From contig NZ_JBOCEG010000002.1 in NCBI RefSeq assembly GCF_050586465.1, positions 124,001 to 188,000 of the forward strand: a stretch of 64,000 nucleotides of DNA, written 5' to 3'. Source of the DNA: CAJXYS01 sp913063035. GTDB lineage: Bacteria > Pseudomonadota > Alphaproteobacteria > Rhodobacterales > Rhodobacteraceae. Positions 46,301 through 55,173 of this stretch are shown here, piece after piece. A program made the position numbers and the translations under genes. The first letter of the stretch is position 1. Each line of letters opens with the position of its first letter. The notes beneath the pieces are model-generated. The model did no database searches and was not told the DNA's origin. It saw nothing but the letters and a program-made list of their open reading frames with translations.

Positions 46301-48212
46301 AGGCAACAAGGTCACCCCTGGTTCGACGACCGACAGTCACCAAATCATAGAGGCGCGTCGCGGGTCACAGCGGTCGGACTTCGGGGCGGCGACACCGGCT
46401 CAGCTGACGAGCTGTCCGTGGTGTGGCTCGGACGTTCTGGAAAAACGCGACATCGAAGTCGATAAGGATCGCAAACGGACGGCGATCTACTGCGGCGATA
46501 AAAAAGGGCGTTGCGTCTTTTCGAAGGGACGTTCCAGCCGCAAGGCGCACCCGGGTCTTCCCGTCGTCGTGGTCGACGAAGAAATCTATCATAGGCCGCC
46601 GTCCATGATGATCGCTACCGTCGATAAGTTCGCGCTCATGGCTTGGAGAGGTGAAGCGCGCACTTTGTTTGGACGAGCCGATACCGAATGTCCGCGGCAC
46701 GGGCTTCTTTGGCCCGATGCGGACTGTACCGGGCGCCATACAAAGAAGGGATACCTAGCGGCAACGCAAGCGAAAACGATCTCCCCGATCCGTCCACCGG
46801 ATCTGATCATTCAGGACGAATTCCATCTCATCAGTGGGCCCCTCGGCACGATGGTCGGTCTTTACGAAACGGCCATCGACGAGCTTTCGACCTGGAAAAT
46901 CGACCAGGCCTCGGTAAAACCCAAGATCGTGGCCTCCACGGCAACCGTTCGAAAAGCGCCCGAGCAAGTGAACAACGTGTTCATGCGTCAAGTGTCGATC
47001 TTCCCGCCGTATGGGCTCGACGCTTCGGACAACTTCTTCTCGAAACAACGCTCGGTCACGGCAATACCGGGACGGCGCTACATCGGCGTCTGTGCGCCGG
47101 GAAGCTCACGACCGGCGATGCTTATCTTTGTCTATGCGGCCTTTCTGACCGCGTCGCAGGCGCTCTTCAATCGGTTCGGCCAGATCGCCGATCCATACAT
47201 GACGGGTGTGGGGTATTTCAATTCGCTGCGGGAACTCGGCGGCATGCGTCGATTGGCGGAAGACGACGTCAACACGCGTTCCTACCGCGTCGGAATGAGC
47301 GATCTCGACCGACCAGGGCTCGCGCAGAGACGGGTCGGTAATGTCGATGAATTGACCTCGCGTGTCTCGAGCGGCGACATCCCCAAAAAGCTCGATCAAC
47401 TCGAGGTGAAGTTCAAAGCGGAATACGATCCATCGATCGGCAAGTTCGTCACAAGATGGGAAAAAGACGAAACGCGGGCGATCGATATCGTTCTCGCGAC
47501 GAATATGCTCTCGGTCGGCGTCGACGTGAACCGTTTGGGGCTTATGGTTGTCAACGGCCAGCCGAAAGGAACGGCGGAATACATTCAGGCAACAAGCCGG
47601 GTCGGACGTGCGTCACCGGGCCTCGTCTGCACGGTTCTCACCTGGGCGCGACCTCGCGACCTTTCTCACTACGAGACCTTCGAGCATTACCACGCGACTT
47701 TCTACAAACACGTCGAGGCGCAATCGGTGACGCCGTTCTCGCCGCGGGCATTGGACCGTGGACTGACAGGGGTTTTCGTCAGCCTTTTGAGGTCGACCAG
47801 CGATCCGCTCAATCCGAACGATGGTGCCGGCGCTTTGGACGCGGCCGTCATGCCAGATGTCGATCGATCGATAGCTCGCTTGGTGGATCGCGTTTGGAGT
47901 GTCTCACACGAGGCGAACGTCAAGGACCTCGCCGATAACGAACTGAAGGCACGGGTCGACCTTTGGAAATACGAAGCCGGCAAAGGCGGAAGAACGCTCA
48001 AATACGAAAAGCGTGGGGAAGGCAAAGCTACGGCGGTAGCGCTTCTGAAAAGGCCCGGAATCAAAGCTTGGGAAAAATTCACCGTACCGATGTCGATGCG
48101 CGAAGTCGAACCTGGTGTCCGATTGATCATGAATGCCGCGAAGGACGCGGCCCCTGGGGAAGACTGGTTACGTCCAGATCCGTCCGCTGATGACGCGGAG
48201 ACTGAAGCATGA
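43371..48212 (+). CDS. drmA: DISARM helicase DrmA fused to AspBHI-like modified-cytosine reader
   Basis: The protein has 1613 residues. Residues 1-205 resemble the N-terminal SRA-like domain of the restriction enzyme AspBHI: LVVDAIYEGAPGG, GVGNLGGFRAAG, DWPDQFHPEVGRFVYFGDNK, HDTRAGGNRLLRDVF, QNYKATFTVLD. A linker leads to a PUA/EVE-like piece (about 257-370, NAWVVRADPG, YSIAWVSVGP). The DrmA helicase follows: PTGGGKTEAYLG at about 888, a CPWCGSDVLEKRD zinc-like pair, IIQDEFHLISGPLG at about 1148, and QATSRVGRASPG at about 1406. The start is GTG; its stop overlaps drmB. DrmA is a core DISARM protein; the reader fusion is unusual. Confidence 0.9.
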   Translation: MTKLVPYSDLGTSDLVVDAIYEGAPGGLLSGEAISKVLPGVGNLGGFRAAGRESRKKFVVLYTTGKDADWPDQFHPEVGRFVYFGDNKSPDQEIHDTRAGGNRLLRDVFRTLQSEQAQRAAIPPFFVFERQPTSTSSRSARFLGMAVPGHKDTPAEEALVELQGKRDGRQFQNYKATFTVLDAQVIARAWLQDLAAGNALTENAPAAWIEWVTTGKYRPLVTSEGSSVANTGDAQPGNKSDADGRGDLMTTETTEPSVEAKESRNAWVVRADPGVNSALRFPNYSIAWVSVGPQSAVKEKDWIIVVGSDGKVRAIGSVLRTRSRDEITTAYFDKVQNLDGSKSLAGAGLTMPGSASISRLQWNDFSEAAEKLTGSSYDRTPLIQEKTHTNAQAYVRELLQLAVMDDLLGPANGPHERIVDMDVRARYLVGKLAPRQPGDAKTGIEGVDGTSSPEDEEEPVDMEIHKGRHDTGAEFEGVAGKVDAEAEAADEIDASNNQSLVPSSIGFTFCVDGDVDKIELDARWGRYERLYDHDHTKTVKRTKRDAEGNVLETREEEVNLKVWQRIPCGGRLVLDLAEGPFSNQVPDAENPDVKIKGSVSSKNANGDRLITVFLINTQEDPPQNKDSAWIFQPEIVARAGHDSEEKSIFRRRLAFDEAGDDPERDALEMVYRDHVEFGVGHGVSVHSETLAGDPLRGHEVRTAVIPEYEVPVTETPGSKQEDRPAMREMVQKGHLDMESLAAMGRADLAAVLKALADDYEAWIGEQTERIGKDVIGHDAQAELAMGKCRAILERLREGIAVLADPSDEMALRAFRFANRAMARQRVHSLFALSQRRGEEKPLAEFDIPKNRSWRPFQLAFVLLSLPALADPEHRDRTEPLDAAADLLWFPTGGGKTEAYLGVAAFAMAIRRFQTGLGGYDSSRGLGVVMRYTLRLLTLQQFQRATALICAMEVLRQEAAEAGDHTLGETPFTIGLWVGNKVTPGSTTDSHQIIEARRGSQRSDFGAATPAQLTSCPWCGSDVLEKRDIEVDKDRKRTAIYCGDKKGRCVFSKGRSSRKAHPGLPVVVVDEEIYHRPPSMMIATVDKFALMAWRGEARTLFGRADTECPRHGLLWPDADCTGRHTKKGYLAATQAKTISPIRPPDLIIQDEFHLISGPLGTMVGLYETAIDELSTWKIDQASVKPKIVASTATVRKAPEQVNNVFMRQVSIFPPYGLDASDNFFSKQRSVTAIPGRRYIGVCAPGSSRPAMLIFVYAAFLTASQALFNRFGQIADPYMTGVGYFNSLRELGGMRRLAEDDVNTRSYRVGMSDLDRPGLAQRRVGNVDELTSRVSSGDIPKKLDQLEVKFKAEYDPSIGKFVTRWEKDETRAIDIVLATNMLSVGVDVNRLGLMVVNGQPKGTAEYIQATSRVGRASPGLVCTVLTWARPRDLSHYETFEHYHATFYKHVEAQSVTPFSPRALDRGLTGVFVSLLRSTSDPLNPNDGAGALDAAVMPDVDRSIARLVDRVWSVSHEANVKDLADNELKARVDLWKYEAGKGGRTLKYEKRGEGKATAVALLKRPGIKAWEKFTVPMSMREVEPGVRLIMNAAKDAAPGEDWLRPDPSADDAETEA
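44104..44117 (+). promoter_or_regulatory. Internal ribosome binding site and start within drmA
   Basis: GAGGAG at 44104-44109 is five bases before ATG 44115, in frame with drmA at codon 249, just after the AspBHI-like domain. It is a better initiation signal than that of the GTG at 43371, so a shorter DrmA (about 1365 residues) lacking the first reader domain may also be made. Confidence 0.55.
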
Positions 48213-50071
48213 CGTCGAATCGTATGCCCATCGGCGAAATTCGCCCGTCTCAACTTCTTTGGACTTACGGTCCCGGCGCGTTGATAGATCTGCCGAACCT
48301 GTCGGTCGTGACTCTCGGCTCCGATACTTGGGAAGAAGTCCGTTGCCAGCCGATCGAGGAGCCTCGGCTCTTGGATGCCGTGCGAAAGATATTGGGTCCG
48401 CAGATCGGAGCGTTGCGCATGCCTCCCTTCCTCATGCAGGAAAGGATCGATCCCTATTCTGCCGAGGCGTTGGTCGGGGTCCCCGTCAAACCATTTCCGA
48501 GATGGCTGCGATGCGTGGAATGTGGGCTTTTGTCTCCACTCGATGACGATTTGTTCCACCCAAAAGAAGATCGCTATCGCCCGGAGCGAACGAAGTTCGT
48601 CCACAAAGGCTGTACGGGGTCGAGGGGAAACAAGAAAGCCAGGGACGCCGACGCGGTGCCCGCACGCTTCCTTTTGGCCTGTCGGGCGGGCCATCTCGAC
48701 GATTTCCCTTGGCACTACTTCGTCCACAACGGTCCTTCCGACTGCAAGGGAAATCTGCGCTTCTACGAGAGTGGGGCTTCTTTGCAGACCGAAAACCTTT
48801 GGGTGAAGTGCGACGGCTGCCTGGCCTCTCGCAGCATGGCCCAGGCGTTCGGACAAGTCGGCCAACAAAACCTTCCGAAATGCCGTGGGCGGCATCCGCA
48901 TCTGGAGACGTTCGACGGTACGTGTTCCGAGAAGCCGCGCGCCGTCCTTCTTGGTGCCACGAACAGTTGGTTCCCTATCACCTTGTCTGCATTACACATT
49001 CCGGCACCCACGGGCTCGGCGCTAGACGTGGTCGAACACTTTTGGGACGACTTGGAAGGTGTGACTGAAAAAGCCGTTCTCGGTGTGGTTCTCCCGATGC
49101 TGAAGCGGCGGGAAGCGCATCCCGGCCTGTCGAAGTTTTCGCTGGATCAGATCTGGGATGCTATCGTCGCAAAGCGTGACGGAGCTGGTCATGACAATGT
49201 CGATATGGCCGATATCAAAGGGCCGGAATGGGAGGTTCTAATCGAGACGAAGCCTCGGAAGGACTGGCCGGATTTCATGGCCGAGCCGACCGCTGTGCCG
49301 GAAAGATACAAGGGACTAATCGCGAGTGTTTCGCTTATCGAACGTCTTCGGGAGGTCAACGCGCTCCTGGGGTTCACTCGTGTAGAAGCGCCCGAACACA
49401 GTGAAAAACCCGAAGATGCGCCTGTGCACGCTGCCCTAACCAAACGTTCGCCGGCTTGGGTGCCGGCGACACAAGTGCACGGAGAGGGGATCTTCATTCG
49501 TTTCGATGAGGAGGTTGTCGCGGCCTGGGAAGATCTGCCCTCGGTGAGAGCTCGAAACGACAGCCTGACTGCCGGGCATCGTGGTTGGCGCAACGCACGA
49601 AAACTCGATCCGGACGCAGCATATCCGGGAGCACGTTACGTTATGCTCCACTCGCTTTCTCACCTATTGATACGCGAGCTTGCTCTCGAGTGTGGCTACA
49701 ATTCCGCCAGCATCCGAGAGCGGATTTATGCCGAGACGGCCTCCGGAGCTCCACAAGCCGGCATACTGATATACACCTCGGCTGCGGACTCCGATGGAAC
49801 TCTGGGCGGCCTCGTTGATCTCGGTCGACCCGAAAACTTGGGCCGATTGCTCGATCAGGCGCTTGCTCGCGGGTCTATTTGTTCCTCCGATCCTCTATGT
49901 TCCGAGCACGATCCCAAAGAAGACCGCTCACTCCATGCGGCGGCGTGCCATGCCTGCTCGTTCGTTTCGGAGACCTCCTGCGAGAACGGTAACCGGTATA
50001 TCGATCGGGCGTTCTTGGTGCCGACGCTCGACGCCACAAGTGCTGCGTTCTTTTGGAGAACGGATGCATGA
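48209..50071 (+). CDS. drmB: DISARM protein DrmB (DUF1998)
   Basis: The protein has 620 residues. Zinc-type Cys clusters occur at WLRCVECGLLSP, CRAGHLDDFPWHYF, VKCDGCLASRSM, and near the C-terminus in CHACSFVSETSCENGNRYID. The SLSHLLIRELALECGYNSAS segment is characteristic of DUF1998. DrmB joins DrmA to form the DISARM core complex. Both ends overlap neighbours by four bases (ATGA), so expression is coupled. Confidence 0.93.
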   Translation: MTSNRMPIGEIRPSQLLWTYGPGALIDLPNLSVVTLGSDTWEEVRCQPIEEPRLLDAVRKILGPQIGALRMPPFLMQERIDPYSAEALVGVPVKPFPRWLRCVECGLLSPLDDDLFHPKEDRYRPERTKFVHKGCTGSRGNKKARDADAVPARFLLACRAGHLDDFPWHYFVHNGPSDCKGNLRFYESGASLQTENLWVKCDGCLASRSMAQAFGQVGQQNLPKCRGRHPHLETFDGTCSEKPRAVLLGATNSWFPITLSALHIPAPTGSALDVVEHFWDDLEGVTEKAVLGVVLPMLKRREAHPGLSKFSLDQIWDAIVAKRDGAGHDNVDMADIKGPEWEVLIETKPRKDWPDFMAEPTAVPERYKGLIASVSLIERLREVNALLGFTRVEAPEHSEKPEDAPVHAALTKRSPAWVPATQVHGEGIFIRFDEEVVAAWEDLPSVRARNDSLTAGHRGWRNARKLDPDAAYPGARYVMLHSLSHLLIRELALECGYNSASIRERIYAETASGAPQAGILIYTSAADSDGTLGGLVDLGRPENLGRLLDQALARGSICSSDPLCSEHDPKEDRSLHAAACHACSFVSETSCENGNRYIDRAFLVPTLDATSAAFFWRTDA

Positions 50072-50823
50072 ACGAACTACTGGAGGCGGTCATAGGTCTT
50101 GTATCCAATACGCCTCCGGCGCGGGTCGAGCAATTTGCCGATAGGATCGCTCGTGGCATGAGTGTCGCGGACGCAACGACCGGCTGGGCGATATCTGTCG
50201 GTGCTCGGCAAAGGATCTCGCGGCTGGAGACCGCGGCCGCAAATGCCAAGGTGACGAATTCTATGTTGGCCGGTCTGCTTGTCGGCGCGGCGCACGCTTA
50301 CCATCGAGAAAAGGCAGAAGAGGTTGTCGAACTAGTTTTGACGGGCCCATCGACGCCGATCGTCGCAACCCGGCGAACCGAGAGCGCTCTTCTTCAAGTG
50401 ATCGACTCCGCCAATTCGTCGCTGTTCCTAACGAGCTTCGTCGCATATGACGTTGCGCCCGTTCTGCGGGCGTTGAAGTTGGCCATAAAGCGAGGCGTTG
50501 AGGTTGCGCTGGTTCTAGAGTCGAGCGAAAAACATGGAGGTGAAGTCAGCTTCGACGTTATCGGGAAAATGAGGTCGGCACTTCCCGGTGCACAAGTGTT
50601 CTTCTGGAAGGAAAAGGCGCCCGAGTTCACGGGCGGGAAAGTGCATGCGAAGGTTGCGGTTGCCGATCGAAAACTGTGCTTCGTGTCCAGTGCCAATTTG
50701 ACCGGTCATGCATTCGAGAAGAATATCGAAGCGGGCGTGCTGATAGAGGGTGGAGATACACCTCGACGCCTCGAAGAACACTTGGAGGCTCTCGTCACAA
50801 CACGAATAATTGCGAGTTCATGA
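50068..50823 (+). CDS. drmC: Phospholipase D-like protein DrmC (DISARM)
   Basis: The protein has 251 residues from ATG 50068, which overlaps the drmB stop. It is helical at the N-terminus, followed by a PLD fold with one HKD motif, KVHAKVAVADRKLCFVSSAN, and a repeated half-site region SANSSLFLTSFVAYDV. DrmC is the DISARM PLD-type component, thought to act on DNA, though reported as dispensable in one system. Its stop overlaps vsr. Confidence 0.92.
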   Translation: MNELLEAVIGLVSNTPPARVEQFADRIARGMSVADATTGWAISVGARQRISRLETAAANAKVTNSMLAGLLVGAAHAYHREKAEEVVELVLTGPSTPIVATRRTESALLQVIDSANSSLFLTSFVAYDVAPVLRALKLAIKRGVEVALVLESSEKHGGEVSFDVIGKMRSALPGAQVFFWKEKAPEFTGGKVHAKVAVADRKLCFVSSANLTGHAFEKNIEAGVLIEGGDTPRRLEEHLEALVTTRIIASS

Positions 50824-51296
50824 TGGATACAGTTCCACCGGAAATTCGTTCGAGGATTATGGGCGCTGTCCGGCAAAAGAACACCGGCCCAGAATTGATA
50901 ATCAGGCAAGCACTCCACAAGCTTGGGCTTAGATACCGCGTAAATGTCTCCAAAATGCCGGGGCGTCCCGATATCGTTTTCCCCAAATTCAACGCGGCTG
51001 TCTTCGTCCATGGATGTTACTGGCACCGGCACGGATGCTATCGAAGCACAACGCCGAAAAGTAACACCGAGCATTGGTTGCGAAAATTCATCGCCAACCG
51101 CCAGCGCGACGCAAGAAAATCAAAATCTCTTCGTGACTCGGGTTGGCGTGTTTTGACGGTCTGGGAATGTGAATTCGTAGGGAAGTTCGCTCGGGCACCG
51201 GAGGCCGTCGCGAACGATGTGAAGGCATGGCTGGAGGGCGAGGACACGACTGGAGAAATTCCAGAGCGCCTAGGCGTTCGAGGAAAATTTTTATGA
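50820..51296 (+). CDS. vsr: Very short patch repair endonuclease
   Basis: The protein has 158 residues. The fold and metal site are seen in MGRPDIVFPK (Asp-51 equivalent), FVHGCYWHRHGCY (His/Trp/His and Cys), and SLRDSGWRVLTVWECE; the N-terminal IRSRIMGAVRQKNTGPEL is typical. Vsr nicks DNA beside T:G mismatches produced by deamination of 5-methylcytosine. It is coupled to drmC by an ATGA overlap, which ties it to the cytosine methyltransferase at the head of this operon. Confidence 0.95.
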   Translation: MMDTVPPEIRSRIMGAVRQKNTGPELIIRQALHKLGLRYRVNVSKMPGRPDIVFPKFNAAVFVHGCYWHRHGCYRSTTPKSNTEHWLRKFIANRQRDARKSKSLRDSGWRVLTVWECEFVGKFARAPEAVANDVKAWLEGEDTTGEIPERLGVRGKFL

Positions 51297-51429
51297 GGGA
51301 TGAGGCCAGAGTTCAAGAACGGCCGAATGATTGAACGGCATGCAGCACTAGTAGGGTGAAGCGGGTGTATCGTGCCGGCTCTAGTAGAAACCATGAAAAT
51401 TCGTGGTTTGCATCGAGGGAGCTATTCCG

Positions 51430-54400
51430 ATGAATCAAATTTCCAAGAAAGCGCTTCCAGTGCGCCATGTTTCGATTCGGGTTCCGTGGAGTGATAACGG
51501 ATGGCAGGGATACGTTTGCGACAACCCAGCAGGCAACCATGCCTGTCTGGCTTTGAGCCGGATCTCCGAAAACCGAAAAGACGATTTCGAACAGTCCGTT
51601 GCCGGCAAAGCTTGGTCCGACTTGTCGATAGATCAGTTGCCGCCTTGCGCCGATGAGCATGGTGCATTCATGTCAGAGCGGCCCTATGCCCGCCGCCTCA
51701 ATCATCCCTATGCAAACTACGAACCGAGCTACAGGGGATTTCGGACGACTACTTTTGAGCATCCTGCGTTTTCGGCGGCCTGTATTCCCTATGCTTGGAT
51801 GTTGAGAGGGAAAGTCGAAGGCGAGACCGAAGGCGACGAAGGAACCGCACTCCGGTACGGTATCGACTTTGATCCAAATAGAGAGCCGGAACTGAAGTCC
51901 GCAGGCAAGACCTGGGTTCAAGAGCGAAAAAACCAAATCGCGTTGCTGGATACCTTCTTCAGCGCTCTCGTACCGGAACTTTCGCTCTGCTTCTTTTATG
52001 CGAAGGCGACGCCACTCAGCGAGGACCCGCGGAGGGTCATCGTGGGTGTCGGTCGCGTAAAAAGGGTGGATGCGCATCACGAATACGAACATGCGACAGA
52101 GGACCACCCGAGATCGATCATTTGGGAGAGGAACGTCCACCATTCGGTCCGCCCGGAGTTCGACGATGGCTTCTTGCTCCCCTATCAGAAAATCCTGGAA
52201 CTAGCCGAGAGGAACGAAGGCTTCGATCCAACGCCTATGGTTGCTTTCGCGCCGGACGAGAGTTTCGAGGCCTTCTCGTACGGTACGGAACACGTCACTG
52301 ATGACGAGGCAATTGCCTCGCTCATGTCCGTATTGCGCGCTCTAGAAGCGATTCCCGCCGAGGTTGCATTCGATGTGGCGGGCGCTATCGCCTGGGTGAA
52401 TTCCGAGCTGAATCGGATCTGGCGAATGCGCGGGCCGTTCCCGGGACTGGGATCGGCTCTGGAGGCCTTCGGCGTCAGCCACGGTACTCTGGTCGCAATG
52501 GAAATCGAACGTGCCCTTCGTGATGAGAGCGGCGAGTGGAAACAGGACCCATGGGACCTAGTTGAGGCGGCGCTTCAGGATCCGTTTTTACTACCCGGAG
52601 CGGCCCGCACGTATCTTGGGCCGAACAAGCTAAAGCTTTTCAAGGGATTGAAGAAGGAGCGCCGAGACCTTTTGATGCTTTTGAGCCGCTTCTCGCTATC
52701 GGCTGACCAGGCGAACAGATTCTTCGAGGTCGCCGAACGAAGGCTCGCCAAAATCGAAGCATCGGACGCCGAATTAATCGCTAATCCCTATCTTCTTTAC
52801 GAGGGGGATCGTAGGTCATCCGATCCCATCCGGCTTTCGACGATCGATAGAGGTGTTTTCGCAAAAGAAAGCATTTTGGAAAAGTATCCGCTGCCCGGCT
52901 CTGAGCCGGTGCGCGAATCCGACGACCCTAGACGAGTGCGAGCCCTCGCGATTGAATTGCTGGAGCGGTGCGCCCGGGATGAAGGGTCGACTGTAATGCC
53001 CAAGGACGAGCTCATTCGTCGGATACGCGACGAAGCTGTCGAGCCGAAGTGCAACGTTACGACGGACTTGGTCGATTTCTACGCGGACACCCTCGAAGCG
53101 GAAATCGTCGAAATCGAGGAAGAAGACCATCAGATAAATTTTCAGCTCGTTAGATTGTCGAAGATCGGAGATGTAATACGCCGCTATGTCGTGAGGCGAA
53201 CCGAGGAGGCAGGACGTCATGACGCCCAGCATGACTGGCGTAAGCTCGTCGATAACGCAATTATTGAGCCGGTGGCCGACGGGGATAGCCGTGATGAGGA
53301 GGGTCGGAAGGAAAAAGCCGACGCACTCAAAGAGATATACACGTCTCGGTTGTCCGTCTTGGTTGGGCCCGCCGGAACGGGGAAAACGACGCTGCTGAGA
53401 GCGTTGAAGGGGATTCCGGATGTGGCGAGTGGCGGGATTTTGTTATTGGCACCGACAGGCAAGGCGCGCGTGCGGCTCGAGCAGGTGACGGACGTTACCG
53501 GAGCACAAACCATCGCGCAGTTCTTGCTGAAGTTCCGTCGTTACTCTGTAGATACGGGGAGATATTTTCTAAGAGGCGCAGAAGATAGATCGGGCAGCCA
53601 CGAAACAGTTATCATAGACGAGGCCTCCATGCTGACGGAGGAGCAGCTCGCAGCGACAATCGATGCCCTCAAAGGCGTCAAAAGGTTCGTCTTGGTGGGC
53701 GATACTAGACAGCTTCCTCCGATAGGCGCGGGTCGGCCGTTCGTGGACATTGCCGAGTACCTAAGAGCGAAGGGGCGTGGCTTTGGCGAACTTTCGATTC
53801 AACAGCGTCAAGAGGCCGGAGAGCAGCGGCTCGATACACTTCTGGCGAGTTGGTTCACCGATCGTCGCGACGACCCCGATAGTGATAAAGTGTGGGACGC
53901 GATCCGAAACGGAGCCGAGGAAAGCGGTGTCGAGTTCATCCAATGGGAAACGCCGAGCGAATTGAATGCCGCTCTGAGTGAGCGGCTCGAGACAAACTTT
54001 CGAGCGAACGAAGATCGATTTTGGTTCGAGAAATCGATCGGGGGTTCCGAATTCAAGGATCATATCTATTTTCACCCAAAGCGAGATGCGCGTCCCGGGG
54101 CCGGTGAAAGCGCAGAAGCATGGCAAATCCTATCGCCGGTATGGGGAAGGGATTGGGGCGTCGAGGCACTGAACGACTACATCCATCGAAAATACCGGGG
54201 AGCTGCAATCGAACGAGCGATGAATAGCGACCATCGCCAGCGCAGAGTACCCAAACCCGTCGGTCCGCAGAGGATCATTTACGGAGACAAGGTGATCAAC
54301 GTCAGAAACGAGCGAAGGAGCTCTGTCTATCCCGAAGCCGGTTCGATTTTCTATGTCGCGAACGGTGAAATTGGGAGCGTTGTGGGAAAGTTCAAGGGCA

Positions 54401-55173
54401 GAAACGCGAAAGCTGTACCGAAGCATCTCGAAGTCGAATTCTCGACTCAAAAAGGCCACAAGTATACCTACTGGCGCAATACGCTCGAGGGCGAAGCCGG
54501 CTCTCCACCTTTGCAACTCGCTTATGCGATCACTGTTCACAAATCTCAGGGAAGCGAATTTTCCCGTGTGTTTCTTGTGCTGCCCCGGAAGAGTCCCGTG
54601 TTGAGCCGCGAACTTCTGTATACTGCGGTCACGCGGCATAAATCGGCGCTCACGGTTTTGCATCAGGGCGACGTAAACGAGCTGAAAGACTACTCATCGG
54701 CCGAGAACTCGGAAATTGCACGACGCCTGACGAACTTGTTTCACGCTCCCAAGCCGATTTTGGTGAAGAGAGGCGATGCATCCAAATTGATGGAAGCCAG
54801 TTTGGTTCATCGAACCACAACGAATGATTTCGTGAGGTCGAAAAGCGAGGTCATCGTCGCGAATATTTTGACAGATCTCGGTCTTGAGTACACCTACGAG
54901 AAGCGCTTCGTGGGCTATGACGGAACGTCACGCTTTCCGGATTTCACTGTCGAAGACGACGACACCGGCCAAACTATCCTGATCGAGCATTTAGGAATGC
55001 TCAATCATCCCGGATACAAAAGCGCTTGGGAACGAAAACTGGAATGGTACGCATCGAATGGCGTCACGACGGATGGTGGTCGACGGGCAATGCTCGTCAT
55101 TACGCGAGATGGTGCGGATGGTTCGATCGACGCTGCTGAAATCAATCGGCAACTCGCGGAGGTGTTCGGATAA
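51430..55173 (+). CDS. RecD-like helicase with C-terminal nuclease domain
   Basis: The protein has 1247 residues from ATG 51430, with GAGGGAG upstream. The N-terminal 560 residues are not recognised, beginning VRHVSIRVPWSDNGWQGYVC. A superfamily 1B helicase core follows: VGPAGTGKTTLLRAL at about 645, VIIDEASMLTEEQ at about 727, GDTRQLPPIGAGRPF, and AYAITVHKSQGSEF (UvrD_C_2) at about 1030. The last 110 residues form a PD-(D/E)XK-like domain: KSEVIVANILTDLGL, RFPDFTVED, LIEHLGMLNHPGYKSAWERK. It is 133 bases after vsr and overlaps the next gene by one base. Probably unwinds and cuts DNA. Confidence 0.85.
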   Translation: MNQISKKALPVRHVSIRVPWSDNGWQGYVCDNPAGNHACLALSRISENRKDDFEQSVAGKAWSDLSIDQLPPCADEHGAFMSERPYARRLNHPYANYEPSYRGFRTTTFEHPAFSAACIPYAWMLRGKVEGETEGDEGTALRYGIDFDPNREPELKSAGKTWVQERKNQIALLDTFFSALVPELSLCFFYAKATPLSEDPRRVIVGVGRVKRVDAHHEYEHATEDHPRSIIWERNVHHSVRPEFDDGFLLPYQKILELAERNEGFDPTPMVAFAPDESFEAFSYGTEHVTDDEAIASLMSVLRALEAIPAEVAFDVAGAIAWVNSELNRIWRMRGPFPGLGSALEAFGVSHGTLVAMEIERALRDESGEWKQDPWDLVEAALQDPFLLPGAARTYLGPNKLKLFKGLKKERRDLLMLLSRFSLSADQANRFFEVAERRLAKIEASDAELIANPYLLYEGDRRSSDPIRLSTIDRGVFAKESILEKYPLPGSEPVRESDDPRRVRALAIELLERCARDEGSTVMPKDELIRRIRDEAVEPKCNVTTDLVDFYADTLEAEIVEIEEEDHQINFQLVRLSKIGDVIRRYVVRRTEEAGRHDAQHDWRKLVDNAIIEPVADGDSRDEEGRKEKADALKEIYTSRLSVLVGPAGTGKTTLLRALKGIPDVASGGILLLAPTGKARVRLEQVTDVTGAQTIAQFLLKFRRYSVDTGRYFLRGAEDRSGSHETVIIDEASMLTEEQLAATIDALKGVKRFVLVGDTRQLPPIGAGRPFVDIAEYLRAKGRGFGELSIQQRQEAGEQRLDTLLASWFTDRRDDPDSDKVWDAIRNGAEESGVEFIQWETPSELNAALSERLETNFRANEDRFWFEKSIGGSEFKDHIYFHPKRDARPGAGESAEAWQILSPVWGRDWGVEALNDYIHRKYRGAAIERAMNSDHRQRRVPKPVGPQRIIYGDKVINVRNERRSSVYPEAGSIFYVANGEIGSVVGKFKGRNAKAVPKHLEVEFSTQKGHKYTYWRNTLEGEAGSPPLQLAYAITVHKSQGSEFSRVFLVLPRKSPVLSRELLYTAVTRHKSALTVLHQGDVNELKDYSSAENSEIARRLTNLFHAPKPILVKRGDASKLMEASLVHRTTTNDFVRSKSEVIVANILTDLGLEYTYEKRFVGYDGTSRFPDFTVEDDDTGQTILIEHLGMLNHPGYKSAWERKLEWYASNGVTTDGGRRAMLVITRDGADGSIDAAEINRQLAEVFG

